NCBI GenBank assembly: GCA_033085395.1
Contig: MU853202.1
Coordinates: forward strand, 23,696 to 87,695
Source: Xanthoparmelia taractica
Lineage: Eukaryota > Ascomycota > Lecanoromycetes > Lecanorales > Parmeliaceae
Direction of reading: 5' to 3'
Length of the DNA stretch: 64,000 nucleotides
Shown: piece after piece, positions 37,380 to 50,999 of the stretch
Layout of the letters: each line of letters begins with the position of its first letter
Position numbering within the stretch: position 1 is the first letter of the stretch
Notes under the pieces: model-generated
The model's database searches: none
Told to the model about the DNA's origin: nothing
What the model saw: the letters and a program-made list of their open reading frames with translations, nothing else
Program-made: the position numbers and the translations under genes

Positions 37380-38440
37380 CTATTAACAATATTATTATTA
37401 TTATTATTATTTATATAAACGATATTCTTTTAGTTAATCTTAATAAGAAGAAGATTTAAGATATTAAAAATAAGCTTAATAAGCGCTTCTCGATAATTAA
37501 TTTAGTTCTATATATCTATTATCTCGATATAATTATTATTAAAAATCGAATTAATTAAATTTTACGACTCGACTAGATAGACTATCTTAAGAAGTTTATT
37601 ATTAAACACGATATATAAAAAAGTAAAGATATACTTATTTTAATAAGTATCGAACGATATTAAGCGTCAAATAAAGATTTTTAAATAATTAATAAGTCTC
37701 AAACTAACTATTAGTTAACTATAGACTCTCTAATATACGCTATACTCGATATAAAATTAAATATCGCCTTCGCGATCTTAATAATATCTCGATATAATTT
37801 AAATTTAAACAATATTTATTAAAAGATTATTAAACGTATTTTTCGCTATTTATGATAAATCGTAGATTATTAATTAATCTTTAAGAGAAATTTAACATCT
37901 CTTATCGATTATATAAACGCGAATTCAATAGATAATTAGAATATTCGACGCTCTACTTCTAGATACGTTTTTAATATAAATAATAAGATTATTAATTAAT
38001 TATCGAAACGATAATTTATAATAGCACTCTTAACGTGTAAGATTAAATATATTAATTAAACGTAGATTATAAAGAAAGCTATTTAATTATAAAGATTATT
38101 AATTTAATTTAATTTGTTAAATAAAAACACTTTTATTAAGATTACAATAATCTTTTATAATAATTAAAGAGCTATAATCTTAGCTAAGAACTCTTAATTT
38201 CATACGCGTATTAAATATATTAATATTTAATATTATTATATACGAGAGTAAGTTATCGCTAAGAATATCGTTTTAAAGTATTTTTCGATTAATAAATAAA
38301 TAGCTAACGACTTAATTAAAGCCCTATATAAGAATAAATTTAAGATATTTCGTAAGCTAATTAAGTTGAAATCTTATCTATAGCGTCTACGCATAATCTA
38401 TAACATAGCTTTAGAAGAGTCGTTAGCTTCAGGGGAGCGA
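37380..38440 (+). pseudogene. B2 reverse transcriptase and RNase H remnant
   Basis: IYINDILLVNLNKKKI (YVDD now YIND at 37412-37423, the second Asp kept), then KRFSIIN, YYLD and KFIIKHDI-type segments as in B1, and later the RNase H region ending near ALEESLASGERF (about 38400-38440). Stops lie at RIP sites. RT would have copied the Copia RNA. Confidence 0.8.
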
Positions 38441-39026
38441 TTTTATTAATTCTCACATTTTGACAGATCTACTCGAGTCGACGTAGAGTCTTGTTATTAG
38501 ACTTAACACTCTAAAAAACTAACTATATCTTATCTACTTTAATAAAATATTTCTTACGCTATTATTACTATAATTATTAAACTTCTAAAATTTTTTTAAA
38601 TTATTCTTATTTATTTCTTATCGAAATTTAAATTAAAATCTATAAGCGTATCGCCCTTAATGTCGTAATAATTAATTATTATTATTAAATATTAATGCTT
38701 TAAATCGACTCTATATAAGAATCTTATAATTAATTATATATATATCGAAGGATTTTATTTAATTATATCACGTGATGCTCTTATATATATTCTTTAGCTA
38801 TATTTTTTATTAAACTTTAATATATACTTAATAATTATAAAATTTTATTTTAAAAAAATTATTTTTAATAAAAAGTATATAAAGCATTAAAACGAATATA
38901 AGTATATGTCGTTTTCATAATAATTATTCTACTTTTCTTCTTTCACAATTATTATTCGACTTTTAAGCTATAATCTTCGAATCTTATATTTTAAATAGAG
39001 AATCGATAGCATATAAAGAGAAGTAT

Positions 39027-39166
39027 TAAAAGTTGAGTCGCGTGCTTACGTGATATGTCGAGGCTTGGCAAACGCCAAGTCACGTGACCTCACTTAGATA
39101 GATCGCACTTACCTTTATAGCACACTTAGAGTAATATAACTAAGTGTCCTACCTTATATTTTGATA
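39027..39166 (+). repeat. 3' LTR of B2
   Basis: 140 bp, the same length as 32534-32673, with GTCACGTGAC at 39079-39088. A purine-rich AAAGAGAAG lies immediately upstream and could be the polypurine tract. It is followed directly by family A sequence. Confidence 0.85.
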
Positions 39167-40193
39167 GATACTTCTTTAACTATATAAAAACTATAAGATC
39201 TTATCTATTCTTAATACTATTAATAAGCTATTATAATAATATATCGATTCTTTTTAGATAATAAATAAAGTAGATAGACTTATCTATAGACTTGCTATTT
39301 CTATAAAATAAAGAGTTTATCTTATCTTTATAATAGTATAATTAAAGTCTTATTCTACGTTAAAGAATAATTCTTTTTAACGCCCTCGATCTTAACACAT
39401 CTTATTTATTTCTATTAATAATATTAATACGATTAATTTAGAAATTAAATAACCTTTTAATAAACGAATTATTAAGAAAAAAAGTGATTTAACTATAGAG
39501 TATCTAGTAAGATAAAAGAAATATAATTCTAAATATAACTAGTAATATAATATTAAGAATCTTGATAATGCTTTTGAGCTAATAAAGAAATATAAGGAGG
39601 AAGTAGCTAGAATTCAAGCTGTTACACTTACTTCTGAAATCTCATCTTCGCTTTTTCAGCTAGTAAAAGAAAGAGATCGTCCTAGAAAGCATAATATCGC
39701 TACTTCATTAATGTCTTTATAAATTAAATATCTATTATCGCTATATTTAAACGTTCAACGAGTATTATCGATCGAAAAATAAATTCTTCTCTACTCGATA
39801 ACGTTTATGTGACTATTGAAGAAATATACTAATTGATATTCTAACTATATGATTTGACCGTCGAAAAGATCTTACTGTTACTATCGAAGAGACCTCACTA
39901 TTATTAACTTCCCGTTGATTTTAGTATATTATTATTAACGAATTTACTTAATTAGCAAGGTTTTTCTATATACTTCAACATGTATATAATAAGCGAGGTC
40001 GCTCGTTTTTCTTCTATTTCGGCGGATGCTGTCACGAAATGCACTTGCTAAGCCTATCAAGAAATCGGCTAAGGCAAGTGCTTTGCCGGCTGCTTGGCAG
40101 GCCGGCCCTGACTTAGATAGAATTTTCCAACTTAGAATAATTAAAAATTAGACACACCCAACTGACTGACTAAATACACACATTACTGTTACA
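39167..40193 (+). mobile_element. Family A fragment A4 (3' end)
   Basis: Begins inside family A at the position matching 8711 of A2 and runs through the chromodomain (about 39440-39626, containing EYLVR-stop-KKYN and NIKNLDNA-like sequence) to a complete 164-bp 3' LTR. Everything upstream is missing. The right flank after the LTR is family F. Confidence 0.82.
40030..40193 (+). repeat. 3' LTR of A4
   Basis: 164 bp from TGTCACGAAATGC to TACTGTTACA, little mutated, with a GGCCGGCCC block not seen in the other LTRs. Followed by GTTTT. Confidence 0.85.
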
Positions 40194-42362
40194 GTTTTAA
40201 TATAATTCATAATAATTTAATTTATGTTTTAAAATATCTTTCTCTAATCCTCGCCTAATAAATAGATAATCTTTCTTATCTTATATAATAAAAGGTTAAC
40301 GAGTTCGTTATTATTAATAATTCTAGATTTAATTAATCGTTTAATCACTAACTTATGTAGAACTAGATATATCTTATTAATATTCTTCTTACTCTCTATA
40401 TTTGATAGAGCAATAATATAAGCTTTAATATTCTCTATCTTCTTCTTAATATTACGATAGACCTTAATTATTATTTTAATTATTTTAAACTTATTTACTT
40501 ATTACGATTACTCGAGTTTTTTAATTATCGTCGCTATATTCTTAAATAAGTTACTCTATAGCGTAATTAAATAGCTATATATATATATAATAGATTCTCT
40601 TTATATTAGATCGTTATTCTCTTATAATATCTCTTTCTAAACTTATCTTTCTATTATCTATTAGAAAAATCGTTATTAAATATATTTAATATCTCTTATT
40701 TATATTAGAAGATAATAATTAATATTATAATAATATTTAACTTTCTATTTTAAAATTTATCGATATAAATCTAATCTATAATAAAGTTTTATTAAAAATT
40801 TCTTTTATTTCCTTAATTATCTCTCTTATATAAGCTTTATATAAATCGAACGTTATTATTATAAGAAATCTCTCTTATTCGACTTGAGTCTAATTAATCT
40901 CTACGCACTTAAGTAATTTCACGTTAATGATAATTCAAGACTTCGCGTTATACTTTAATATTTAATCGAGCTATATATATAAAGAATATAAAGTCATTTA
41001 ATCTTAAAATCTTAAATATTTATAAGCTTAAAGATTTCTACGATTTAGTTTATAAATATTTTCATTTATTTTTATATAAGATACGTAATTCGCTTTATCT
41101 TTATATAAACATATAAAATTAAGTATATATATTAAAGAATATATCGTCTCTCTATATTAATAAATATTCTATAAAGTGAGATATTTATTAGAGAAACGAG
41201 AATTATTTAAGTCTTTATAAATAAGTAAGTAATTTATATAACATAATTTAAAAGAAAGATAAGATATAGATTAGAATATTATTTATTGTTATAGATTACA
41301 AAAGAAGATTACATATATTATTTTTAATAATTAATTTTAGAATTATTAAAAACTTAGCTTAAAGAAGTATTAAGATCTAAGAAATTATTTACGTTAGCGA
41401 ATTTAAATCGAATATTCGAATCGAATAATTAAGCCGAACATTTTATCGAGATTAAATAAGTTTCAAGTAAATTTATCTTTCTAAAGCTAGACTTATTTAT
41501 ATTAATTATTTCTTTATATGAATCCATTTAAAGATATCTTTATATTAGATCGTATAATTAATAATTATATAAATAAATAAATAGAGATTAAGTCTCTGTT
41601 TCGATTTAAGACGTATTATAAGTCTCGAAAGAATCGAGTATTATTAAAATTTCTATTATTACGACGAAGCTATAAGACTTATTCTATTATTTTTTAAATG
41701 TTATTTAATTATTAAGATCTCTTCTTCACTTCTAACTTTATTTTTTTATAATATTAATTAATATAAAAAAAGAAGAAATAATAATATTTAAAGATATACT
41801 CTAATTCTAAGTTCTTTTTATCTATCTTTATATTCTTCTATTTCTTTCTCTAACTTATAATCTTATCTATATCGATATCGTAAGAGTTTAATAATAAATT
41901 AATATAAGTCAAGCTAAGCAATAGCTTTATTAATATAGCGTCTTTAAAAGTATATTATAATATTTTTCTCTTTTATAAGAAGACGTTTATATTCTTATAA
42001 ATTTTAAGCTATATTTTCTTAATAGCATTAATCGTTTAATATTTAAAGCTCTGCTTTTCGAGAAAACCGCGAAAAACTTATTCGCCAGATAATTTCACGT
42101 TAGAACTTAATTAAATATATTTCGATCCTATTAAATTCCCTATATAAGATATAATTTAGAGATTAAGAGAATATCGAATATTTATACAATAAAAAGAAAA
42201 TCGAATATTAATAAAATTAAGAGAATTAAAAGAGATTATAAGTTTCGAGAGTTACTTCTACTTACAAAAAAAAAGATTAGATAATTAAATATTAATCTAG
42301 ATCGAGAAAATAGAGAACATAAGCAAAGTATTAGACGTTATATTATTTTTAATACTTTAGCT

Positions 42363-42450
42363 ATTATTCTTAGTATTATTCTTAGTATTATTCTTAGTAT
42401 TATTCTTAGTATTATTCTTAGTATTATTCTTAGTATTATTCTTAGTATTA
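42363..42450. repeat. 12-bp minisatellite bordering the gap
   Basis: About seven copies of ATTATTCTTAGT run into the gap. A reading frame across it (repeating NTKN) is only the repeat, not a gene. Confidence 0.9.
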
Positions 42451-42550
42451 NNNNNNNNNNNNNNNNNNNNNNNNNNNNNNNNNNNNNNNNNNNNNNNNNN
42501 NNNNNNNNNNNNNNNNNNNNNNNNNNNNNNNNNNNNNNNNNNNNNNNNNN
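42451..42550. other. Assembly gap (100 N)
   Basis: Exactly 100 undetermined bases, a conventional placeholder, so true size is unknown. Right of it are two copies of a different 12-bp unit, AAAATTAACATT. Confidence 0.95.
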
Positions 42551-42689
42551 TTCTTAAAATTAACATTAAAATTAACATTAAAATTTAGCGTAGAGAAGAG
42601 AGAATAATAAACTTATAGAAGCGCGAATTATAGATATTCGTTACTTAGATAAATATATTTATTCTTAATACTTATAGATCTCTTAAAGA

Positions 42690-42711
42690 TTATTATTATT
42701 ATTATTATTAT
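42690..42711. repeat. ATT microsatellite
   Basis: About seven uninterrupted ATT units. Confidence 0.85.
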
Positions 42712-43180
42712 ATTCGCTTACTATATTAAACTTATATATAAAATAAAATAATATAACGAAATATTTATCTTAATTACTTTGAAAAGTATTTTATTTAAAA
42801 ATAAATAAAGAGAGTAAGAAGATTAATTTACTCTTAAAAATTAAAGATTATAATAAGATCTTTCGTAATCTTCTATACGAAGATAAGTATATAAATATTT
42901 ATATTATTCACGATAATAAATTATAGAAACTTGATATTAAGGTTTAATATTAAGAGAAATTTAAGCGAAGAGTATACTAAAAATAAAAGAATTAATACGT
43001 TTAATTCTAAAGATTCGAAATTAAAAGACTCTATAAGCTTTAGTTTCGAGTTATTATAAATATTATTTAGTAATTGCTTTACTAAGTAAAGTAAGAAGCT
43101 TATATAAGATATTAATAAAAAATAATAAGATTAAGATTAATTAATAACTAAGAATTAACGATTACTAAATTATATTATCG

Positions 43181-43339
43181 TGTCATGGGAAATGATCTTG
43201 GGATTGATGGTTGAAAAGTCTATCGAATTCTAAGGGCCGCAGTGACGGAGATTATGCTGAGAAACTAATACAAATTTGGCATAGCCTCCCCGATCTTCTC
43301 GGAATACCTTTAATATTAATATACAAGAAAACCGTCACA
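43181..43339 (-). repeat. 3' LTR of D
   Basis: 159 bp between TGTCATGGGA and ACCGTCACA (plus-strand reading). It is identical in length to 57671-57829. It is GC-richer than the interior; the small plus-strand frame 43211-43396 is not a gene. Confidence 0.92.
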
Positions 43340-43787
43340 ACATTTTATAACAACAAGAAAAAAACAAGCGACCTCGCTTACTTATCATATTCTTAATTTA
43401 TTAATACTATTAAATTCGTATTAACGGCAAACTACTAGAAAACTAATAATAATAATATTATAGTAATAACTAAAAATATGTAGTGTAGAAGTAATTAGAA
43501 TGTCACAATATCAACAACACAAATATCACAATCATTAATTGATATCTCTCTTCAATAATCACACAAACGCTATCGAGTAGAGGAAAATAATTCTTGATTA
43601 ATAATACTCGTTGAGTCGTTTAAATGCAGCGATAAGATGAGTAGATGTAAGATAAGTGTTATGAGAATATAGTATTTGCTATGATTTTGAGTGTGATTTT
43701 CGAATACTTTTAACATTAATAACTCTCATAAATCCATTTATTGAGTTAGATAATTATTATTTTTTGGGCTTGCGGAGATATCGTAAT

Positions 43788-43978
43788 TCAAACGGCATTA
43801 GCAGTAGCGATTGTATTCTTATATTGTCGTACTAAGTCATCGGAGTTGATGAGATCTCTAGCGTTATATTACTAATCGTATTTAGGCCCATATTCTAATT
43901 ATCTAATGAGATACTACGTGATAAAGTCTCTATCTTTTCGAATAACTCGCTTATTAAGAATTCGCTCTACTTTCTAGA
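43788..43978 (-). pseudogene. D chromodomain
   Basis: Minus-strand frame KVERILNKRVIRKDRDFIT, stop, YLIR, stop, LEYGPKYD, two stops, YNARDLINSDDLVRQYK, ending at a stop. It matches the chromodomain of fungal chromoviruses, with the four internal stops at former Trp/Gln-type sites. It is distinct in sequence from the family A chromodomain. Confidence 0.88.
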
Positions 43979-46179
43979 ACTTATATTTATTAATATTCTC
44001 TTTTATATATTTATTATCTAATTAATTAGAGATAGAACGATTATATAAATTAGAGCTAGAAGTAGAGATAGACTCTAATTAAATAATGCTAAAGATCGAA
44101 TATTTTTTTAATGCCCTAAGATAGCTAATTTATAAATTTATCTATTAATTTTCTATAGTATTTCGAAGAAATCGATATATTGCTAAGATAGCTTAATGAT
44201 AATAATAGTAGTAATAATAATAGGAATAAAATAGTTTTTATGGAATCGTAAATAAGCTTAATCGCCCTACTTAAGAAATATTAATTAATATTTTCTATTA
44301 TAATAATATTTTTGATTTACTTAAGCAAATAAGATAATATTAGCTATTTAAATACGGGTAATAATAAACTATAATAGAAATATAGTAACTTCTCTAAGTA
44401 AATTAAGTGGCCTATTAAATTAAAATCTATAAATTAATTTATTAAGAGTTTTATTAATTATAATTAAGATCGAGTTATTAAATAGAGCTTATATTTGCGA
44501 GAGAATTAACGACTAAAGAGCGGAATTCTATATAATATATAAATAAAATCTTAATGCTATCTTCGCTATTTAATTAATTCTCTCGCTATTTTTATTTATT
44601 TAAAAATAATAAATAATTAAATAAAGTAAGTTTATTTCGAGTTTTTTTAAAGAACTTCGATTAAAGCTTTAAAAAAAAACTTTCTATTACGATTCGTAAG
44701 CAAAACTCTTAAGATTTCTTAGTTTATAATATTAAGTCTATTAAGTAATATAATAACTTATTAAGCGATAAAGTAATTATTTTTATTAAATATAAAAGTT
44801 ATTTTTTTATAAACTTATTTATTATAAAAAAAATTAATTTTCTTAATTAATTTTAAGAATATTAAAATAATATTCAAAATAAATATATATAACGATATTA
44901 ACGAAGATTTAATTAACTATAGAGAGTTATAAGAGCGATATCGACGTATTTAAAGAATAAGATATTAAGAATAAAATCGAATATATTGCCGAAGATATTT
45001 AATTAATTTATAAATATATCAGATATTCAAAATCTTTTTATAAGACTTCTTAAATTCTAAATAATTATCTTTATAAGCTATTTTAAGAATAATATTAATT
45101 ATGCTCTAAGATATATAAAGGCGCTATATATCGATAAGCTTATTAACATAAAAGAAAAGATTTCGATATTTCTATATAATATCTATATATTTATTACAAA
45201 CGACAGAAAAATTAATAATATTCTCGTTAATATTCTTATTCTTAGTTATTAAAGTAGAGATTTTAACGTAAAATAAGTCTATTTTATAATTATCTTCGAG
45301 GTCTTTAAGAAACGTAGAACTTATCTTTATAAGTATAATAATAAAGAGAATATCTAGCTTATTATACTTATTAGAAAGAAGTATATTATTAATATTTATA
45401 AGTCTTAAAAATATATTAAGAATAATATACTCTTTTTCGAACTTATATCGAATATTAAAATAAAATTACCTAAAAAAATTAAGAAGCTCTAATAAGACGA
45501 ACGTTTATTTTTATAATAAAATTCGTTAAAGTAATAAATAATTATTTTATAATATTTAGAATAATAGAATAATTTATTTAAATAATAATAGTATACTTCG
45601 AAGAGTCTATTAGATATCTTATTTTCTTAAATATTTAGACGAAGTTTATTATTTCTAGCTCTATCGATTAATAATTCTTCTTAGCTTAAGTTAGATCTCG
45701 AGAAAGAAATATAATTATTTAAATTATAATACGAGAAGATTATTTTAAGCTTAAGAATTCTTTATTATTAATATAAAAAATTTATACTTTAAAATCAAAT
45801 TCTTTTAAAGCATTTAAATTTACTTAAATTAATCTATTAAGATCGTAATAAATAAGTATAAAGATTAAGATAACGCTTTTTATAGATTATTAAAACTAGT
45901 TTTCTTTATTTTATTTAATAAAGGTAATTTAAAGCGAGAAGAATATATATAACGAAAATTACCTTTTAACGAAGCTTCTTTTAAAAGCCTTATCTTAAGA
46001 TTCTATAAAGATACTATAAGCTATATATAATAATAAATTAAGCTACGAAGATAATTATTAAATTAAGATAATGCTCTAAATCTTCGAGAGTAGCGAGATA
46101 GTTTAGCTTAATAATCGCTTTGAGTTTATTATCTATAATAATTATTTTTAAAGAATTAATATATTGATTAAATAAATTA

Positions 46180-46530
46180 ATATTTAAATATATTAAAAAG
46201 ATCTTTTTAGAGACGATTAAAATATTATGCTTAATTAAAAGCCAGAAAAGTCTTTTTAAATAATAGAGATAGCTAGGAAAGCTATGAAATTCAATAATAA
46301 TATTATTAATATAGACTTATACGAAGTCTTTAAGAGCTCTTAGAATATAATTAATTCTTCTTTATATATAAATAATTAAGTTTATATAATCTATAATTAA
46401 AACGTTAAATACTTCTTATTCGCGATAAGTAACTACTATAAATATATATCGAAAGTTAAAATATATAAGTTATTAATAGAAAAATAATACTATATTTAAT
46501 ACTATTAAATGCGTATAAATAAGTAATTTT
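46180..46530 (-). pseudogene. D reverse transcriptase remnant
   Basis: Minus-strand segments VLNIVLFFY with two stops, VVTYRE, EVFNVLIIDYINLI, RRINYILRAL and VYINNIIxEF correspond to RT of Ty3/Gypsy elements. YVDD has become YINN (46302-46313). Integrase should lie between here and the chromodomain but I did not confirm its motifs. Confidence 0.8.
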
Positions 46531-48299
46531 AAGATAATATCTAATTGAAGAGATACGAGATAAATATTTAATATAATAAAATCGGTTAGACCTTAAATAT
46601 CAATTACTACTCTATTTTTTCTTTTATTATTCGATAGAGTTTTTTAAATAACAAAGATAAAATAGCTAAACGAAGTTAATTATTTTATATATTTTAGATA
46701 ATCTTGCTATTAAAGAATATTAAAGATTTTATTAATTATTATCTTATCTATTAAATTAAGAGAATAAACTTTCGCTCTTTTATTATTAAATAGTCTTAAC
46801 TATTAATTATCCCGAAAAGAAAGCTTTATTTATTTATTTTATAATATTTTAATAAAATCTTTATTTTTTTATAAAGATGAAAACTTATTAATTAAGTTAG
46901 TTAATTATTGCTTTTCTAGCTTATTCTTATAGATTATCACGTCGTTAGAAAGCTTTAATTCTATACTCTTAGAATTAACTAAAAGTTCGTTAGAAATTTC
47001 ACTCTTAGCATAATTAATTAGAGACGTAAAACTATTAGCTAGACTTATTAACGTAATAGTCGTAAAAGTGACTGCTTTTTTAATTCAATTCGATAATTCT
47101 ACATTAATAAAGAAGACGTTTTCGTAGTCGACTTCTTATAGTATTTTCAAGTAGAATTTCTTAAGAATTTGCATAGTATAATTAATCTCGTTTTTAACTA
47201 TCACATTTAATAATATTATCATTAATTATATAAATATATATAATTAAATTATGCTACTTTATAGGTTCGAAAATAAAGTCTTTATTAGATAGATTCTTGG
47301 GCGTGATAATAGATAGAATTTACTAAGCTCTCGATGCAATAATAAATATCTTTTATGCTCGAATTAGTTATTTTATATATTAATCGATATTATAAGTTAT
47401 AATTTTAAGAATAATATTATAATTATTAATATAAGCCTCGTTTTTACTCACATTAAGTATAATCTTCTTAGATTTTATAATATTATTTTTTATTAGTAGA
47501 TTTACTCTAAATTACTAATTAAATAAATTTCTCTTATAATATAAATAAGAGTCTTATTATTATTTTTTTAAGATCAAAGAGATACATTAAAATAAGTATA
47601 TATTTATCGATATTATATATTATAGAATTAAGCTCTTTAACACGTAAATAAGATAATATTTTCTTAATTTTCACATTAGATAGAAGAGATAAAAGTTATT
47701 ACTTATCGGCTAATAACACGTTAATCTCTAAATTAGCATATTCTTTCTTATTCTTAGCTATATTTGATATAAATTGTAATAAAATATAAGCGTAATTCCA
47801 GTCACGAAAGTTAAAATTAGTATCTAATCTAACTCTATTCTTAAAGTCTGATTAAATAATTTTTATAATAAAAGCATTAATATTCGCTTATATATTTGTT
47901 AAAAATTTAAACGTAGAAAGTAATTTAGAATAATATTCGGCTTATAAATATTTAGATAATTTCGACTTAGAAGAGAAAGTCAAATTATAATTCCTATAGT
48001 ACGTTTAAATACTCACAAATCCGATAAAAAAATCATTATAATATTAATTATTTAACTTATTAAAATTATAATCTAATTACTTCTATCTCTAATGGTTATT
48101 AATTTTAATATTCTATTAAAGCGCATTTTCTTTTACTTAATTCGGATTTTCTTACTTATTTTTAATAATCGCTTCTACTTAATAAATAATAGCCTTAGAT
48201 CTGAAATTCTACTAAAACTATTAACGATTTTTATTATTTTGACTTTCGAATCTTCGATCTACTATTTGTGATAATTAATTCGTTAAATCTAACGTATTT

Positions 48300-49651
48300 T
48301 ACTACTCTTTAGCTTACACGAAAGACCTTTAATTTATATCTTGCTATAATCGTGAATCGTAGCGAGGATTTAATTAATAGTTATATTATTAAGAACGATA
48401 AGCATTTTAATTAAAGAAGTTAAAAGGTCGAAATAATTGCTACTAACGATACGACTATTTATATTATTATTACTATTCAAATAACTAAGAAATAGAATTA
48501 AATTAATTCTACTAATCTTAACGAATTAAAGTCGAATTTAAAAAACCTTACTGAAATGCATTAGAGGCATTTCGATAGATATTTCCACGTTGATTCGACT
48601 AATTCTAATACTATTACTAAGATCTTTAAACGAAAGCCTAATATTAATACTATCTAATATATAGCTTAAATTAAGTTATCTTCTTTATATCAAGCATTTA
48701 AATAAAGCTTACAATAATAATAGCTAAATTTAATAAGTCGATAAAGACTTATAATTCCGACACAATTCCCTGATAGGCAAATATCAACTAATTTTGAATA
48801 CTATTAATAATAGCTAATTTTACGTGCCTTACTACTACTTACACATAGCTAGCAAACTCTTATCGAGAATAAGCATCTATAAACGTATATCTCTCTGCAA
48901 TAAGATTCGAAAGTATTATTCTTAATAATTCCTTAAATCTTATAAAGAAAGCTCTATATTATTCTTTCACTTTACTATCTTCTATACGAAGATCTCTTCG
49001 CTTTAGATTTAATAGCTTTAAGATATATTAAGTAAGTTTAGAATCACCGAAATAAGTATTTATATTAATACGAGCTATAGCTTCTTCTTTTATAACTATC
49101 AAATTATAAATTCTTTTAACAAATAGAATTATACTACGATAATACACGTTCTTTCTTATATTTATAATCTCACTATCTCTATAAGACTTATTCAAATAAA
49201 AATGGAAATAGCTTAATTCTATAGTATTTCATTTGCTATTAGAACTCGATACTTCTACGAATTCTACTATAAGTTCGGGTTCTCCTAGCTCTTCTAACTC
49301 TCCTAGCGAGCCTTATTCTCTTCTAGATCTAGCAGATAATTGCAAGTTATTAATAATATTTATAACGGCGAAGTTAATAACATTATTAATCATATCTTGT
49401 AATTGTTGGGCTATGAAATTAATAGCTATTTCAGGTGTAGTTTGACTTGTTTACCTACGATAAGAAGAGTTCGAATCACCGACAGTAGTGTTCGTAGCCG
49501 TTGATTTCTTATAGCTTTCTAATAGAGGCGATAATATAAAAGGCGAATTACCTAATAAAGAATCACGATTATTATTAATAGAATTATCATTAACATTAGC
49601 AGGATTAGTATTAGAATCATTATTAGTTAATAATAAATTAAGTATATTTTT
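48300..49651 (-). pseudogene. D gag, main part
   Basis: From 49651 downward one minus-strand frame reads NNDSNTNPANVNDN, then LLGNSPFILSPLLESYKK, then TPEIAINFIAQQLQDMINN and NNLQLSARSRRE, with stops only at RIP-type codons (the end near 48300 is approximate). It looks like the low-complexity N-terminus of a fungal Gag. The frame continues on the other side of A3 (57300-57138). The plus-strand frame 49233-49445 is antisense. Confidence 0.65.
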
Positions 49652-49815
49652 TATAATAGCAATGGGGTGTATAGTTAGTGTGTCAATTGGGTGTGTAATT
49701 CTTGAAAATTCTATCTAAGTCAGGGCCAGCCAAGCACTTTTCCTTAGTCAAGCACTTACCTTAGTCGATCTTAATTGACTTAGCAAATTAATCTAACAAG
49801 TGCGATTTCGTGACA
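49652..49815 (-). repeat. 3' LTR of A3
   Basis: 164 bp. Compared with the other A3 LTR it lacks about 15 bp (the block around TTCTAAGTTGG) and shows transitions. Shares the ATTGGTCTGG-like insertion that marks this LTR subtype. Confidence 0.88.
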
Positions 49816-50999
49816 GTATTCGCCGAAATAGAAGAAAAACGAGCGACCTCGCTTATTATATATATATTGAAGTATACAAAAAAGCCTTATCAATTAAGCA
49901 AATTCGTTAATAATAGTATATTAAAATTGACGGGAAGTTAGTAATAGTTAGATTATTTCGACGATGATAGTAAGGTCTTTTCGATGGCTAAATTATATCA
50001 TTAGAATATTAGTTAGTAAATAATATCTCTCTTTAATAATTATATAAATATTATCGAATAGAAAAGAATTATTTCTCGATCGATAATACTCCTTAAACGT
50101 TTAAATATAACGATAATAAATAAATATAGTATAAGCGTTATTTAGATTGCTTTTTAAGATAATCTCTTTCTTTTTTAGCGAGTAAGTTTAATTAAAAAGA
50201 CGAAGATAAGATTATAGAAGTGAGTGCGAAGATAGGTATAATAGCTCGAATTCTAGCTACTTTCTTCTTATACTTCTTTATTAACTCAGAGATATTATTA
50301 AGATTCTTAATATTATATCACTAATTATATTCAGAATCATATTTCTTTTATCTTATTAGGTATTTTATAGCTAAATTACGTTCTTTCTTAATAATTCGTT
50401 TATTAAGAAATTATTCGATTTCTAAGTTAATAGTGTTATTATTATTAATAAAAATAGGCGAGATATATTAAGGCCGAGAGCGTTAAAAAGAATCGTTCTG
50501 CGAGATAGAATAAGATTTTAATTATGCTATTATAAAAACGGAATAAACTCTTTATTCTATAAAAATAGCTAGTCTATAGACGAGTCTATCTATTCTATTC
50601 ACTATTTAAAAAGAATTAATATATTACTATAATAGCTTATTAATAATATCAAGAATAGAGAAAATCTGATAGTCTTTGTGTAGTCGAAGAAGTATTTATT
50701 CTTTCACCCTAAGAAACATTAATTAATGCTTTCTATCGTAGTGGAGTTTATTAGATATTTAAGTAAAATCGATAATATCTTAAATTATAATTCGTGTAGA
50801 GACGTAATCGATTTTAACTAATAAACGAAGCAAATTTAAAGATCTATTTAAAGTAAAATCGTAGATTACTTCGCTTAACGTAATTTTAAAAGAGGCGAAG
50901 TTATTTAAGAAGATTTATATTCGTAATAGCACTTTTAATTATAAGAAAGATCTATTAAGAGTATATACGAAGTATCTTAAGACTATCTTAGTAGTCTAA

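Larger units (their letters stand above)
32534..39166 (+). mobile_element. Ty1/Copia element B2
   Basis: A 6,633-bp Copia element with two 140-bp LTRs, an initiator-Met-type PBS at 32674, Gag with a degraded zinc knuckle (about 34580-34780), and RT/RNase H in the last third. Left flank TCTAT and right flank GATAC do not match, and the two flanks belong to different repeats (family F and family A). It is therefore probably a hybrid of two insertions. About 570 bp between RNase H and the 3' LTR shows no coding. Confidence 0.83.
40194..43180. repeat. Family F, right part (copy F1), with further RIP-ed sequence
   Basis: 40194-41170 aligns with 59970-61625 (minus the TIR insertion there): shared CTTATATAATAAAAG, GCTTTAATATTCTCTATCTTC-like and TATATTAAAGAATATATCG stretches in the same order. 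From 41170 on I see no match and no domain. The stretch includes the assembly gap and tandem repeats and ends at the D element. Confidence 0.6.

Noticed and set aside
38440..38520. GC-richer patch after the B2 RNase H region, considered as start of a longer 3' LTR
   Set aside because: No matching sequence precedes the 5' LTR at 32534, so the LTR is limited to 140 bp; the patch is unexplained non-coding sequence.
42357..42578. ORF across the N gap with NTKN repeats
   Set aside because: A translation of a 12-bp minisatellite and undetermined bases.
49233..49445. Ser-rich plus-strand ORF
   Set aside because: Antisense to the D gag frame, which has Gag-like content on the minus strand.
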